Numbered from the stretch's first letter, positions 45,213 to 53,748 are shown. The stretch: DNA of 64,000 nt from VRUE01 sp963796705 (GCA_963796705.1 CAWCMK010000008.1:124001-188000); one strand, 5' to 3'. Numbers and translations are program-made. Notes: generated by a model not told the origin, from the sequence alone.

Positions 45213-46600
45213 CCTCGCTGTTCAAGGACCCTCGCCTTGACGGCCGCCAGGGTTTCCGCGGCGAGATCGATCTGGCGGGCCAGGGCCCCCGACCCGGTTC
45301 CTCCCTCGATCCGCTTGGACTCGAGCCAGCTGCTGCGCCGCAGCACCTCGTAGTAGGAGTCATCGAGATGCTCGGAGCGAGCGCGCAGCTCCGCCTCGCT
45401 CAACTCGGAGAGGTGCCGGCCCTGCTCCAGGGCGTCGCGGACCAGGTCCCCGACGATCCCGTGCGCCTCGCGAAACGGCACCCCCTTGCGCACCAGCAGA
45501 TCGGCGATCTCGGTTGCGGCGAGCATCTCATCGCCGGAGGCGGCCTCAAGGCGGGCGCGGTCGAACTCGATCCCACCGAGGATTCCCTCGCTGGCCTCGA
45601 GGCTCAGCTCAACGGTGTCAATTGCGTCAAACAGCGGCTCCTTGTCCTCCTGCATGTCCTTGCCGTAGGTCAGCGGCAGCGCGTGCATCGTGCCCAGCAG
45701 CGCCAGGTAATCGGCCGCCACCCGCGGAGCCTTCGCCCGCAGAAGCTCGGCCGAGTCGGGGTTCTTCTTTTGCGGCATGATCGAGGAACCCGAGGAGAAG
45801 GACTCGTCGAGCTCGCAGAAGCCGAACTCGCTGCTCGACCAGATCACGATCTCCGAACCGAGCCGCGAGAGGTGCATCGAGCAGGTCGAGGCAGCGGCCA
45901 GGTAATCGAGCACGAAGTCGCGATTGGAGGCGCCGTCGATCGAGTTGGGGCTGACGTGCTCAAAGCCGAGGTCATCGGCGACGGCGCGGCGATCGATCTC
46001 CCAGTTGACCCCGGCCAGTGCACCGGAGCCGAGCGGCATCACCGAGGCGCTGTCGAGGGCGAACTGAAAACGCAGAACGTCGCGGGCCAGCATCCAGAAA
46101 TAGGCGAGCAGGTGGTGGCCCAGGTAGACGGGCTGGGCACGCTGCAGGTGGGTGTATCCGGGCATCGCCCAGTCGCGATGCGCGTCGGCCAGCGCCAGCA
46201 CGCGCTCCATCGTCGAGCCGCAGAGCTCGATCGCCCGCAGCGAGTGTGCCTGGACGACCATCGCCACGTCGGTAGCGACCTGATCGTTGCGCGAGCGACC
46301 GGTGTGCAACTTGCCCGCCAGCGGACCGATCTCCTCGCCGAGCAGACGCTCGAGCGCCATGTGGATGTCCTCGTCGCGCTCCTCGAATTCAAAGCCGGGC
46401 GCCCCGATTCGCGCCCTGACCCGCTCCAGGCCGGCCTCGATTTGCTTGAGCTCGTTGGCGTCGAGGACGCCGATCTCACGCAGGCTCCGCGCGTGGGCCT
46501 GGGACTGGTCGATGTCATAGGGCGCCAGCCGCCAGTCGAACTCGATCGAGCGGTTGAGGCGCCAGAAGCGTGGGTCGGGATCTTTGCGAAAGCGGGACAT
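45209..46600 (-). CDS. argH: Argininosuccinate lyase
   Basis: Last step of arginine synthesis, splitting argininosuccinate into arginine and fumarate. The 463 residues have AGKLHTGRSRNDQVATD, PGYTHLQRAQPVYLGHHLLA and the superfamily signature GSSIMPQKKNPDSAELLRAK with the catalytic Ser loop. ATG 46600 is used as it overlaps the aminotransferase stop (TGATG). Other arginine genes are not in the window. Confidence 0.96.
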   Translation of the reverse strand: MSRFRKDPDPRFWRLNRSIEFDWRLAPYDIDQSQAHARSLREIGVLDANELKQIEAGLERVRARIGAPGFEFEERDEDIHMALERLLGEEIGPLAGKLHTGRSRNDQVATDVAMVVQAHSLRAIELCGSTMERVLALADAHRDWAMPGYTHLQRAQPVYLGHHLLAYFWMLARDVLRFQFALDSASVMPLGSGALAGVNWEIDRRAVADDLGFEHVSPNSIDGASNRDFVLDYLAAASTCSMHLSRLGSEIVIWSSSEFGFCELDESFSSGSSIMPQKKNPDSAELLRAKAPRVAADYLALLGTMHALPLTYGKDMQEDKEPLFDAIDTVELSLEASEGILGGIEFDRARLEAASGDEMLAATEIADLLVRKGVPFREAHGIVGDLVRDALEQGRHLSELSEAELRARSEHLDDSYYEVLRRSSWLESKRIEGGTGSGALARQIDLAAETLAAVKARVLEQRG

Positions 46601-47727
46601 CAGCTCGGGGTGATTTCGGCGAGAGCCTCGCACACGCGGGCGACCTGGGCCTCGCCCATCGCCGCGAAGAAGGGCAGCGCCAGGGAGCGCGCCGAGACGT
46701 CTTCGGCGGTCGGGAACTGTCCCTCCCGCCAGCCGAGCTCGCGCAGGTGCGGGAAGAGGTGGATGCAGGGCAGGTAGGCCTTGGACGCGATGCCGCGCGC
46801 GGCGAGCCCGGCGATCACGCCGTCGCGGTCGATCCCGGCCGCGAGCCGCACCGGGTAGACGAACCAGCTGCGCCGCTCGATCCCGCGGGCGGCGATCGGC
46901 GCCTCGACCGCCTCGAGCCCGGCGAGGCCCGCGGAGTACAGAGCGGCGACGCTGGCGCGCCGTTCAAGCAGCGCGTCGAGCCTCTCCACCTGACCCAGCC
47001 CGATCGCCGCGGCGACGTCGCTGAGCCGGTAGTTGAAGCCGAGCCCGCAATGGTCAAGCCAGCCCATGTCCGCGGCGCGGCCCTGGTTGCGCTCCGAGCG
47101 CAGGCGCGCGGCGATCACCTCATCGGGCGCGATCAGCATCCCCCCCTCACCGGTGGTCATCTGCTTGTTCGCGTAAAAGCCGAAGGCGGCGAGATTTCCG
47201 CGGGCACCGACCTGCCGGCCCTCGGCATCGACCGCCCCCAGGGCCTCGCAGGCGTCCTCGAGAATTCCCAGACCCCGGGGGCCCGCCAGCGCCTCGAGCT
47301 CCGCCATCGCCGCCGGCCAACCGAAGATATGGACCGGGAGGATCCCGGCGGTGCGCTCCCCGATGGCGGCCGCCGCGGCGGCGGGATCGAGATCGAGCGT
47401 CAGCGGGTCGATGTCGCAGAACACCGGCCGTGCCTCCTCATAGAGCAGACAGTTGGCCGAGGCGACAAAGCTGAAGGGGCTCGTCAGCACCTCATCGCCC
47501 CGACCCCAGCCGAGGGCCCGGACGCCGAGGTGCAGAGCACCTGTACCGCTGGAGACGGCGACCGCGTCGGCGACGCCAAGCCACTCGGCGAAGGCCTGCT
47601 CGAAGCGCTCGCCGACGGGCCCCAGGGAAAGCCGGCCCGAGCGCAGGACCTCGAGCACGAGCCGCTCCTCGCGCTCGCCGAGATCCGGCGCTGAGAGCGG
47701 GATCGCGATGTCGGGGGACTCGCTCAT
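46600..47727 (-). CDS. DegT/DnrJ/EryC1/StrS-family PLP aminotransferase
   Basis: A 375-residue fold-type I aminotransferase. The N-terminal IPLSAPDLGEREERLVLEVL and GPVGERFEQAFAEWLGV are typical. The PLP region contains SSGTGALHLGVRAL, PVHIFGWPA, EDACEALGA, and the Schiff-base Lys in FGFYANKQMTTGEGGML. The family usually aminates nucleotide-linked keto-sugars (perosamine-type), but no sugar nucleotide genes lie nearby. It sits between cimA (no gap) and argH (1-base overlap), so it may be co-transcribed by chance or use another keto substrate. Confidence 0.88.
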   Translation of the reverse strand: MSESPDIAIPLSAPDLGEREERLVLEVLRSGRLSLGPVGERFEQAFAEWLGVADAVAVSSGTGALHLGVRALGWGRGDEVLTSPFSFVASANCLLYEEARPVFCDIDPLTLDLDPAAAAAAIGERTAGILPVHIFGWPAAMAELEALAGPRGLGILEDACEALGAVDAEGRQVGARGNLAAFGFYANKQMTTGEGGMLIAPDEVIAARLRSERNQGRAADMGWLDHCGLGFNYRLSDVAAAIGLGQVERLDALLERRASVAALYSAGLAGLEAVEAPIAARGIERRSWFVYPVRLAAGIDRDGVIAGLAARGIASKAYLPCIHLFPHLRELGWREGQFPTAEDVSARSLALPFFAAMGEAQVARVCEALAEITPS

Positions 47728-49287
47728 CTAGCGGGGCTGGAAGGCGTAGGCGAGAGAGTCGACGAGCGCCTCCCAGGAGGCCTCGATGATGTTCTCTGAG
47801 ACCCCGATCGTGCCCCACTCGCGCTCGCCGTCGGAGGAGTCAAGCAAAACCCGGGTGACCGCCCCGGTTCCGTGCGCCTCATCGAGGATCCGCACCTTGT
47901 AGTTGGTCAGCTCGATGTCTGCGAGGTGTGGGTAGCGGGCGCCGATCGCGGCGCGCAACGCCTTGTCGAGGGCATTGACCGGGCCGTTTCCCTCGGCCAC
48001 CTCGACGAAGCGCTCGCCGTCGACGCGCACCTTGACCGTGGCCTCCGTCTCGACACGCGCTCCTTCGCGCTTCGCGGTGGTGACACGGAAGCTCTCCAGC
48101 TCAAAGAGCGGCCGGAAGCTGCCGGCCTCGTGACGCAGCAACAGCTCAAACGATGCCCCCGCGGCCTCGTAATGATAGCCGCGGTGCTCGCGCTCCTTGA
48201 GCCTCTCCACCGCCCGCGCGGCCGCCTCCTCGTCGAGTTCGAGGCCCGCCCGCGCGGCCTGCGAGCGGATCGTCGCCCTCCCGGAGAGCTCCGATGCGAG
48301 GATCTCGCGCTCGTTGCCCACCAGGGCGGGGTCGACGTGCTCAAAGCTGCTGGCCTCGGCGGCGACCCCGGCGGCGTGCATACCCGCCTTGTGGGCGAAG
48401 GCGTTGCGTCCCACGTAGGCCTGGTCGGGGTTCGGGGTCATGTTGCAGAGGTCATCGAGAAGATGGGCGCTCGGTGTCAGGCTGGCGAGCTGATCCTCGG
48501 TGACGACCTCAAAGCCCATCTTCAGCTGCAGCGCCGGCAGGATCGAGGCGAGGTTGGCGTTGCCGCAGCGCTCGCCATAGCCGTTCACGCAGCCCTGCAC
48601 AAGCCGCGCGCCGGCTTCCACGGCGGCCAGGCTGTTGGCCACCGCGCACTCAGAGTCGTTGTGGGTGTGAATCCCGATCTCAACCCGATCGCCAAGCGCC
48701 CCGACCACGGCCGCGGTCGCCTCGCCGACGAGGGCCGGCAGGCTGCCGCCGTTCGTATCGCAGAGGGTGACGTTCTCGACCCCAGCCTCAACCGCAGCGC
48801 CAACGCATGCCAGCGCGTAGTCACGGTCTTCGCGATAGCCGTCGAAGAAGTGCTCGGCGTCAAAGAGGGCGCGCTTTCCCTGGGCCACGCAGAAGGCAAA
48901 GGAGTCGCCGATCATCGCGAGGTTCTCCTCGCGCGAGACCCGGATCACCCGCTCGACCTGGAAGCCGGACGCCTTGCCGACCAGGCAGACGAGCGGCGCG
49001 AAGGACTGAACCAAAACAGCCAATGCGTCGTCCTCCTCGGCGCTGCGCTCGCGACGCCGCGTCATGCCGAAGGCGACGATCTCCGAGCCTTGCAGGTCGA
49101 CCGCTGCGAGCCGCTCAAAGAACTCGGCCTCCTTCGGGTTGGAGCTCGGGAAGCCCGCCTCGATGAACCGGATACCGAGGCCGTCGAGCGCCTCGACGAC
49201 CTTCAGTTTCTCGCCGACCGAGAGCGACATCCCGTAGCCGCCCATCCCGTCCCGCAGGGTGGTGTCGTAGAGCTTTACCTGTTCCAT
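47728..49287 (-). CDS. cimA: (R)-citramalate synthase
   Basis: Condenses pyruvate and acetyl-CoA to citramalate, the threonine-independent start of isoleucine synthesis. The 519 residues start VKLYDTTLRDGMGGYGMSLS and contain IRFIEAGFPSSNPKEAEFFE, TLCDTNGGSLPALVGE, IHTHNDSECAVANSLAAVEA and NGYGERCGNANLASI. The pattern differs from the LeuA in this window (DTTLRDGEQSPGISLN) and fits the CimA branch. A C-terminal regulatory LeuA-dimer domain is present (NGPVNALDKALRAAI). It is preceded by a small leader ORF and three hairpins. Confidence 0.92.
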   Translation of the reverse strand: MEQVKLYDTTLRDGMGGYGMSLSVGEKLKVVEALDGLGIRFIEAGFPSSNPKEAEFFERLAAVDLQGSEIVAFGMTRRRERSAEEDDALAVLVQSFAPLVCLVGKASGFQVERVIRVSREENLAMIGDSFAFCVAQGKRALFDAEHFFDGYREDRDYALACVGAAVEAGVENVTLCDTNGGSLPALVGEATAAVVGALGDRVEIGIHTHNDSECAVANSLAAVEAGARLVQGCVNGYGERCGNANLASILPALQLKMGFEVVTEDQLASLTPSAHLLDDLCNMTPNPDQAYVGRNAFAHKAGMHAAGVAAEASSFEHVDPALVGNEREILASELSGRATIRSQAARAGLELDEEAAARAVERLKEREHRGYHYEAAGASFELLLRHEAGSFRPLFELESFRVTTAKREGARVETEATVKVRVDGERFVEVAEGNGPVNALDKALRAAIGARYPHLADIELTNYKVRILDEAHGTGAVTRVLLDSSDGEREWGTIGVSENIIEASWEALVDSLAYAFQPR

Positions 49288-49318
49288 CTGATGCCTTTCG
49301 AGTTCGAGGATTCGGAGC

Positions 49319-49374
49319 GAGGGCCCTGCGGCCCCTCCGCGCGGCAGGCTGCCGCGCCAGCCGCTAGGCGGCTG
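49319..49374 (-). promoter_or_regulatory. Three tandem GC-rich hairpins upstream of cimA
   Basis: Hairpins at 49358-49374 (7-bp arms, loop 3), 49339-49357 (8-bp arms GCGCGGCA/TGCCGCGC, loop 3) and 49319-49337 (7 of 8 pairs) follow one another between the stop of the leader ORF and the cimA ribosome binding site (AAAGG, complement around 49293-49298). The first overlaps the leader stop codon. No U-tract follows, so any control is more likely on translation or Rho than intrinsic termination. Confidence 0.55.
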
Positions 49375-49414
49375 CGGTAATTCGCCCGATCGACTCGAAG
49401 TCGAAGCGCATCAT
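49364..49414 (-). CDS. Candidate leader peptide upstream of cimA (16 residues)
   Basis: ATG ATG at 49414 overlaps the ilvE stop (TAATG) and encodes MMRFDFESIGRITAAA, ending in TAG at 49366-49364. AAGGTGAG lies 9 bases upstream as a ribosome binding site. The peptide is followed at once by three strong hairpins and then cimA, the arrangement of a translated attenuator. It has two Ile and one Thr codons but no run of one amino acid. Function is inferred from layout only. Confidence 0.5.
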   Translation of the reverse strand: MMRFDFESIGRITAAA

Positions 49415-50364
49415 TAGGAGCTCACCTTACTCGGCTCGTCCGCTCCGGCCGCGATCTCGACCGGGTCGAGCCACTCGAGATACTCCTCGGCCCGACCGTG
49501 CAACGCGTCCTCGAACTTTGCCTGGATGACGCGGGTGATCTCCCCCGGCTGGCCGATCGCGTGGTCGTCGACCTCGCGCACCGGGACGAGCTCGGCGGCC
49601 GTGCCGGTGAGAAACATCTCGTCGGCGAGATACAGCTCGGCCCGGGCGATGTCACGCTCCTCGACCCGGTAGCCGAGGTCGCGCGCAATCTGCACGACCG
49701 AATTGCGGGTGATCCCATCGAGAATCGCGGCGGTGTGCGGCGGGGTGCAGAGCACTCCATCTTTGATCACGAAGACGTTCTCCCCCGACCCCTCCGAGAC
49801 GAAGCCGTGCTGGTCGAGAAGGATCGCCTCGTCATATCCGGCGTTGGCCGACTCGGTCTTCGCGAGGATCGAGTTCAGGTACTGCCCGGAGGCCTTCGCG
49901 TGCGGGATCAGGCTGTCGCCGGAGATCGTCCGCCAGGAGGAGACCTTGGTGCGGATGCCGTGCTTCTTGCTCTCCTCGCCCAGGTAGGCACCCCAGGGCC
50001 AGGCGGCGATGATCACCTCAATCGGGGCGCTCTGGGCATAGAGGCCCATCTCGCCGTAGCCACGGAAGGCCAGCGGCCGGATGTAGCAGGACCGCAGGCC
50101 GTTGCGGGCGATCAGCTCGTGGGTGGCCTTGCGCAGCTCACGGGTCGTGTAGGGCAGGTCGAAGTAGTAGAGCTCTGCCGACTTGGCGAGCCGCGCCAGG
50201 TGCTCTGAGTGGCGAAAAACGGCAGGTCCACGCTCCGTCTCATAGCAGCGGATCCCCTCAAAGACGCCTGTGCCGTAGTGCAGTCCATGGCTCAGGACGT
50301 GGACCTTTGCATCCTCCCAGGGGACGAACTCTCCGTTGTGCCAAATCAGTTCAGCCTGCTCCAT
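49414..50364 (-). CDS. ilvE: Branched-chain amino acid aminotransferase
   Basis: Fold-type IV PLP enzyme making Val, Leu and Ile from their keto acids. The 316 residues start ELIWHNGEFVPWEDAKVHVL, with HGLHYGTGVFEGIRCY. The PLP Lys is in HAKASGQYLNSILAKTES. The signature DEAILLDQHGFVSEGSGENVF and LTGTAAELVPV follow. ATG 50364 is preferred over a start 10 codons upstream on family length. It is the first gene of an ilvE-leader-cimA unit. Confidence 0.95.
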   Translation of the reverse strand: MEQAELIWHNGEFVPWEDAKVHVLSHGLHYGTGVFEGIRCYETERGPAVFRHSEHLARLAKSAELYYFDLPYTTRELRKATHELIARNGLRSCYIRPLAFRGYGEMGLYAQSAPIEVIIAAWPWGAYLGEESKKHGIRTKVSSWRTISGDSLIPHAKASGQYLNSILAKTESANAGYDEAILLDQHGFVSEGSGENVFVIKDGVLCTPPHTAAILDGITRNSVVQIARDLGYRVEERDIARAELYLADEMFLTGTAAELVPVREVDDHAIGQPGEITRVIQAKFEDALHGRAEEYLEWLDPVEIAAGADEPSKVSS

Positions 50365-50450
50365 GTTGGGGAAGAAGTATGCCCGATGGGACAAGGGCTT
50401 CGGCCCTAACGACCGAAATGGGATGCGACAACCGATAGGAGGCTTTGCAG

Positions 50451-51269
50451 ATGACCGCCCAGATTCGCAGGAGACTGACCTACTCGAACGTGATCGCCAG
50501 CCTGGCGCTGTTCATCGCCCTCGGCGGCGCTGCCGTCGCCGCGGGCCTGGCGAAGAACAGCGTCGGGAGCAAGCAGCTGAAGGCGAACGCGGTGACCGCG
50601 GCGAAGCTCAAGAACGGCGCCGTCAACAGCCACAAACTCGCCCACGGAGCGGTAATTGCCGGCAAGATCGGCGGCAACTCGATCGCCGCCGGCAACCTCC
50701 AGAACGGCTCGGTGAGCAGCTCGAAGCTGGGCAAGGCATCTGTGACGAACTCGGCGATCGCCAACGGCGTCGTCGGGACCAACAAATTGGGCAACAAGGT
50801 GGTCACCTCGGTCAAACTCGGCGACGGCGCGGTCGGCACGACGGCGCTCGCCAACGGCTCGGTGACGCCGGCCAAGCTGGCCCCCGAATTCGGACCGGTG
50901 CTCGGCACCCTGCGCAGCGGCCAGACGCTGCGCGGCACCTTCGACCTCGGCGGCGAAGCCAAAGCGGTGCGCAGCGGCGAAACCTTCCAGTTCCCGCTGA
51001 CGAACCCACCCGCGGCCCCAGAAGGAAACATCCTCGAAGCGACCGCGACCAGCACCGCCTGCCCGGGCCTTAAGGGCGGCAACGTCCAAACCCCCGAAGC
51101 GGCGCCCGGCCAGCTGTGCGTTTACGTCAAGAGCAAGGAAGACACGGGTGCCGCCCTGGCCTTCGATGCGAACAGTGTCAACCGCCTGGGCTTCGGCCTC
51201 AGCGCGAGCTTCACCGGCGTGGACCCGAAAAACCAGATCGAGGGCTTCTGGGCGGTGACGGCTCCCTAG
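50451..51269 (+). CDS. Secreted or membrane-anchored repeat protein with NSVGSKQLK-type repeats
   Basis: A 272-residue protein of unknown function. An N-terminal helix (NVIASLALFIALGGAAVAAGLA) follows the RRRLTY start, then about 110 residues of short repeats (NSVGSKQLKANAVTAAKLK, NGAVNSHKLAHGAV and so on) with period near 20, which suggests a beta-solenoid stalk. A C-terminal globular domain with one likely disulfide (TACPGLKGG, GQLCVYVK) ends it. ATG 50451 has AGGAGG 8 bases upstream; the TTG at 50445 is too close to it. Such proteins are frequent in Solirubrobacterales. Its 3' end overlaps leuB antisense by 59 bases. Confidence 0.8.
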   Translation: MTAQIRRRLTYSNVIASLALFIALGGAAVAAGLAKNSVGSKQLKANAVTAAKLKNGAVNSHKLAHGAVIAGKIGGNSIAAGNLQNGSVSSSKLGKASVTNSAIANGVVGTNKLGNKVVTSVKLGDGAVGTTALANGSVTPAKLAPEFGPVLGTLRSGQTLRGTFDLGGEAKAVRSGETFQFPLTNPPAAPEGNILEATATSTACPGLKGGNVQTPEAAPGQLCVYVKSKEDTGAALAFDANSVNRLGFGLSASFTGVDPKNQIEGFWAVTAP

Positions 51270-52350
51270 GCGCGCTCTGGAGGGCCAGCTCCGCGAGGAT
51301 CGCCTCGGTCGCCTCCTCGGTCCCGACCGCGGCCTCCCCCCGAGCGGCGAGATCCGGGGTGCGGAGGCCGCGCTCGAGGACCGCGTCGACCGCCGTCTCG
51401 ACGCGGGCCGCGTCCTCGGGCCGCCCAAGGCCGTGGCGAAGCATCATCGCCGCCGAGAGAAAGGTGGCCAGCGGATTGGCGATCCCCTGGCCGGCGATGT
51501 CAGGCGCCGAGCCGTGCACCGGCTCAAAGACCCCGGCGGTGCCCTCGGCGCCGAGGCTGGCCGAGGGCAGCATTCCCAGGGAGCCGGTGAGCATCGCCGA
51601 CTCGTCGCTGAGGATGTCGCCGAAGAGGTTCTCGGTGAGAATCACATCGAACTCAGCGGGCCGCGAGACGAGCTGCATCGCCGCGTTATCGACCAGCAGG
51701 TGGTCGAGCTCGACGTCCGGGTAATCGCCGGCGATGCGGCTCACGACCTCACGCCAAAGGCGCGAGGTCTCGAGCACGTTGGCCTTGTCAACGGAGGTCA
51801 CGCGGGCCCTCTCGGGGCGCCCCTCGGCGCGGCGCCGGGCCGCCTCAAAGGCGGTGCGGGCGATGCGCTCGATCTCGGCGGCGCTGTAGCAGCAATCGTC
51901 ATGGGCGCAGTCGCCCTCGCGTCCGGACTCGCCGAAGTAGATGCCGCCGGTCAACTCGCGAACCACGAGCAGGTCGGTCCCGGTGATGCGCTCCGCACGC
52001 AGCGGGCTGGCATCGACCAGCGCCGGGCTGGGCCTCACCGGGCGCAGGTTGGCAAACAGCCCCATCCCCTTGCGCAGCCCGAGCAGGCCCTGCTCGGGAC
52101 GCGGGGCATCGGGGTCGGTCGTATCCCACCGCGGACCCCCGACGGCACCCAGCAGGACCGCGTCGGCGGCCCGGCAGGCGCCCAGGACCTGATCGGTGAG
52201 GGCGATCCCGTGCTCATCGATCGAGCCACCGCCGATCAGGTGCTGCTCGAACCGGAACTCGCCGAGCGCCTCCAGCAGGCGACGCGCGGCGCCGACGATC
52301 TCCGGACCGATGCCATCACCGGGTAAAAGAGCTATGCGGGGAGCGCTCAT
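51211..52350 (-). CDS. leuB: 3-isopropylmalate dehydrogenase
   Basis: Oxidative decarboxylation of 3-isopropylmalate in leucine synthesis, and of the methylmalate analogue in the citramalate route. The 379 residues open RIALLPGDGIGPEIV. They contain GPRWDTTDPDAPRPEQGLLG, LLVVRELTGGIYFGE, VTSVDKANVLETSRLWREV, and LTENLFGDILSDESAMLTGS with EPVHGSAPDIAGQGIANPLA. The last 20 or so residues (SAPREPSPPRSPRSGFSGP) lie beyond the usual end and are antisense to the convergent repeat protein. It follows the methyltransferase by 66 bases in the leu operon. Confidence 0.95.
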   Translation of the reverse strand: MSAPRIALLPGDGIGPEIVGAARRLLEALGEFRFEQHLIGGGSIDEHGIALTDQVLGACRAADAVLLGAVGGPRWDTTDPDAPRPEQGLLGLRKGMGLFANLRPVRPSPALVDASPLRAERITGTDLLVVRELTGGIYFGESGREGDCAHDDCCYSAAEIERIARTAFEAARRRAEGRPERARVTSVDKANVLETSRLWREVVSRIAGDYPDVELDHLLVDNAAMQLVSRPAEFDVILTENLFGDILSDESAMLTGSLGMLPSASLGAEGTAGVFEPVHGSAPDIAGQGIANPLATFLSAAMMLRHGLGRPEDAARVETAVDAVLERGLRTPDLAARGEAAVGTEEATEAILAELALQSAPREPSPPRSPRSGFSGPRR

Positions 52351-52416
52351 CGGTGCAGAACTCTAGAGGTGTCGCTGATCACCTCGGCCGGCGGCTCCCG
52401 TGCGGTGGGACTCGCC

Positions 52417-53184
52417 TCAGAGGGTCGCTTCGATGTTGAGCCGCACGTAGTCGAGGACCAGTGGCTGCTCTTCGAGAGCCATCACCTCGGCGATGAACTG
52501 CCCCCGCCGGTTCTCGGGCAGCCGGTCCAGGTAGGGACCGAGACAGACCGTGCGCAGGAACTCAGCCGGCTCGGGCGGGGCGATCTCCCAGGGCTGCAGC
52601 CAGGACTCGGCGTCCGAGAAACCGGCGCCCAGCAGTCGTTCCTCGGTCTCCCGTGCCCCGGCGTAGTTCCAGGGCTCACCGAAACCCTCGAAGTGCGGCG
52701 CGTAGGGCTCCCTGCGCATCACCTCGGCGCAGCTCTCCTTGAGGCGCGAGATATTGCCGGCACCCCCGCACTGGGCGCTGAGGCCGCCCCCCGGCTTCAG
52801 CGCTCGCCGCAGTGAGGCGAAGAGGGCCTCGTGGTCCAGCACCCAGTGAAAGACCGCGCTCGAGAAGACGACATCGACCGGTTCGGCCAGATTCAGCTCG
52901 AGCAGATCGGCGAGGATCGCCTGATCGCCTGCGCGCAGCACCGAGCGGACCTCCCTGACCATCGAGGCCGAACCGTCGACGGCCAAAACCCGCCCCCGCG
53001 GCACTCGCTCGATCAGCATCGCGGTGACGCGGCCGCTGCCGCAGCCCGCATCCAGCACCGTCTCATCGCCGCGCAGAGCGGCACGGTCAAGGACCGATGC
53101 GGCCCACTCCTCATGCGGAACCGAGACCCGTTGATAGCTGACGGCGTCCCAGTCGCGGGTGCGCGAGGCGGCGCTGTCGTTCAT
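52417..53184 (-). CDS. Class I SAM methyltransferase, trans-aconitate methyltransferase-like
   Basis: A 255-residue SAM-dependent methyltransferase. Motif I reads VLDAGCGSGRVTAMLIERVP, then VDGSASMVREVR. The Tam-like FHW motif is in FSSAVFHWVLDHEALF, with LKPGGGLSAQCGGAGNI; EEWAASVLDRA is a typical N-terminus. Bacterial Tam methylates trans-aconitate and yeast Tmt1 also methylates 3-isopropylmalate. It overlaps leuD (ATGA) and precedes leuB, so an isopropylmalate or unsaturated leu intermediate is a reasonable substrate guess, not shown. Confidence 0.82.
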   Translation of the reverse strand: MNDSAASRTRDWDAVSYQRVSVPHEEWAASVLDRAALRGDETVLDAGCGSGRVTAMLIERVPRGRVLAVDGSASMVREVRSVLRAGDQAILADLLELNLAEPVDVVFSSAVFHWVLDHEALFASLRRALKPGGGLSAQCGGAGNISRLKESCAEVMRREPYAPHFEGFGEPWNYAGARETEERLLGAGFSDAESWLQPWEIAPPEPAEFLRTVCLGPYLDRLPENRRGQFIAEVMALEEQPLVLDYVRLNIEATL

Positions 53185-53747
53185 CGCGACAGCGCCGTGG
53201 TGACCGGACCGCGGTCGCCGCCGCCCCGCTCGAAGGCGTCGATCGCACCCTCCCTTTCCAGCGTCAAGCCGATGTCGTCGAGGCCCTGCAGGAGGCGGTG
53301 TTTGACGTCAGGCTCAACCTCGAACTCAAAGACCCCCGCCGCGCAGGTGACGGTCTCATCATCGACGTCGATCCGCGCCTCGCCCGCCTCGGCGACCAAG
53401 CGGCAGTGCCGCTCGTCGAGGATCGCCGGCAGGAGCCCGATCTTGGTGCAGTTGACGTAGAAGATGTCGGCGAAGGAGGGGGCGATGATCGCCTCGAAGC
53501 CAAAGTCCTCCAGGGCCCAGACCGCGTGCTCACGAGAGGAGCCGCTGCCGAAGTTACGGCCGGTGAGGAGGATCGGATTCGGCTGCAGCTCGATCTCGCC
53601 GTCGCGCAGCCAGTCATAGAAGAGGAACTGGCCATAGCCGGTGCGCTCGACCCGCTTCAGAAATTGCTTCGGGATGATCTGGTCGGTGTCGACGTCGGCC
53701 CTGTCGAGGACCGAGACCCTCCCCTCGATCACGTCAATCGGTCGCAT
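53181..53747 (-). CDS. leuD: 3-isopropylmalate dehydratase small subunit
   Basis: Small swivelling subunit of isopropylmalate isomerase, working with LeuC. The 188 residues include RADVDTDQIIPKQFLKRVER, GQFLFYDWLRDGE, LLTGRNFGSGSSREHAVWAL, and DFGFEAIIAPSFADIFYVNC. The ATG at 53747 is 1 base from the leuC stop; frame upstream is leuC shadow. Confidence 0.96.
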   Translation of the reverse strand: MRPIDVIEGRVSVLDRADVDTDQIIPKQFLKRVERTGYGQFLFYDWLRDGEIELQPNPILLTGRNFGSGSSREHAVWALEDFGFEAIIAPSFADIFYVNCTKIGLLPAILDERHCRLVAEAGEARIDVDDETVTCAAGVFEFEVEPDVKHRLLQGLDDIGLTLEREGAIDAFERGGGDRGPVTTALSR

Positions 53748-53748
53748 C

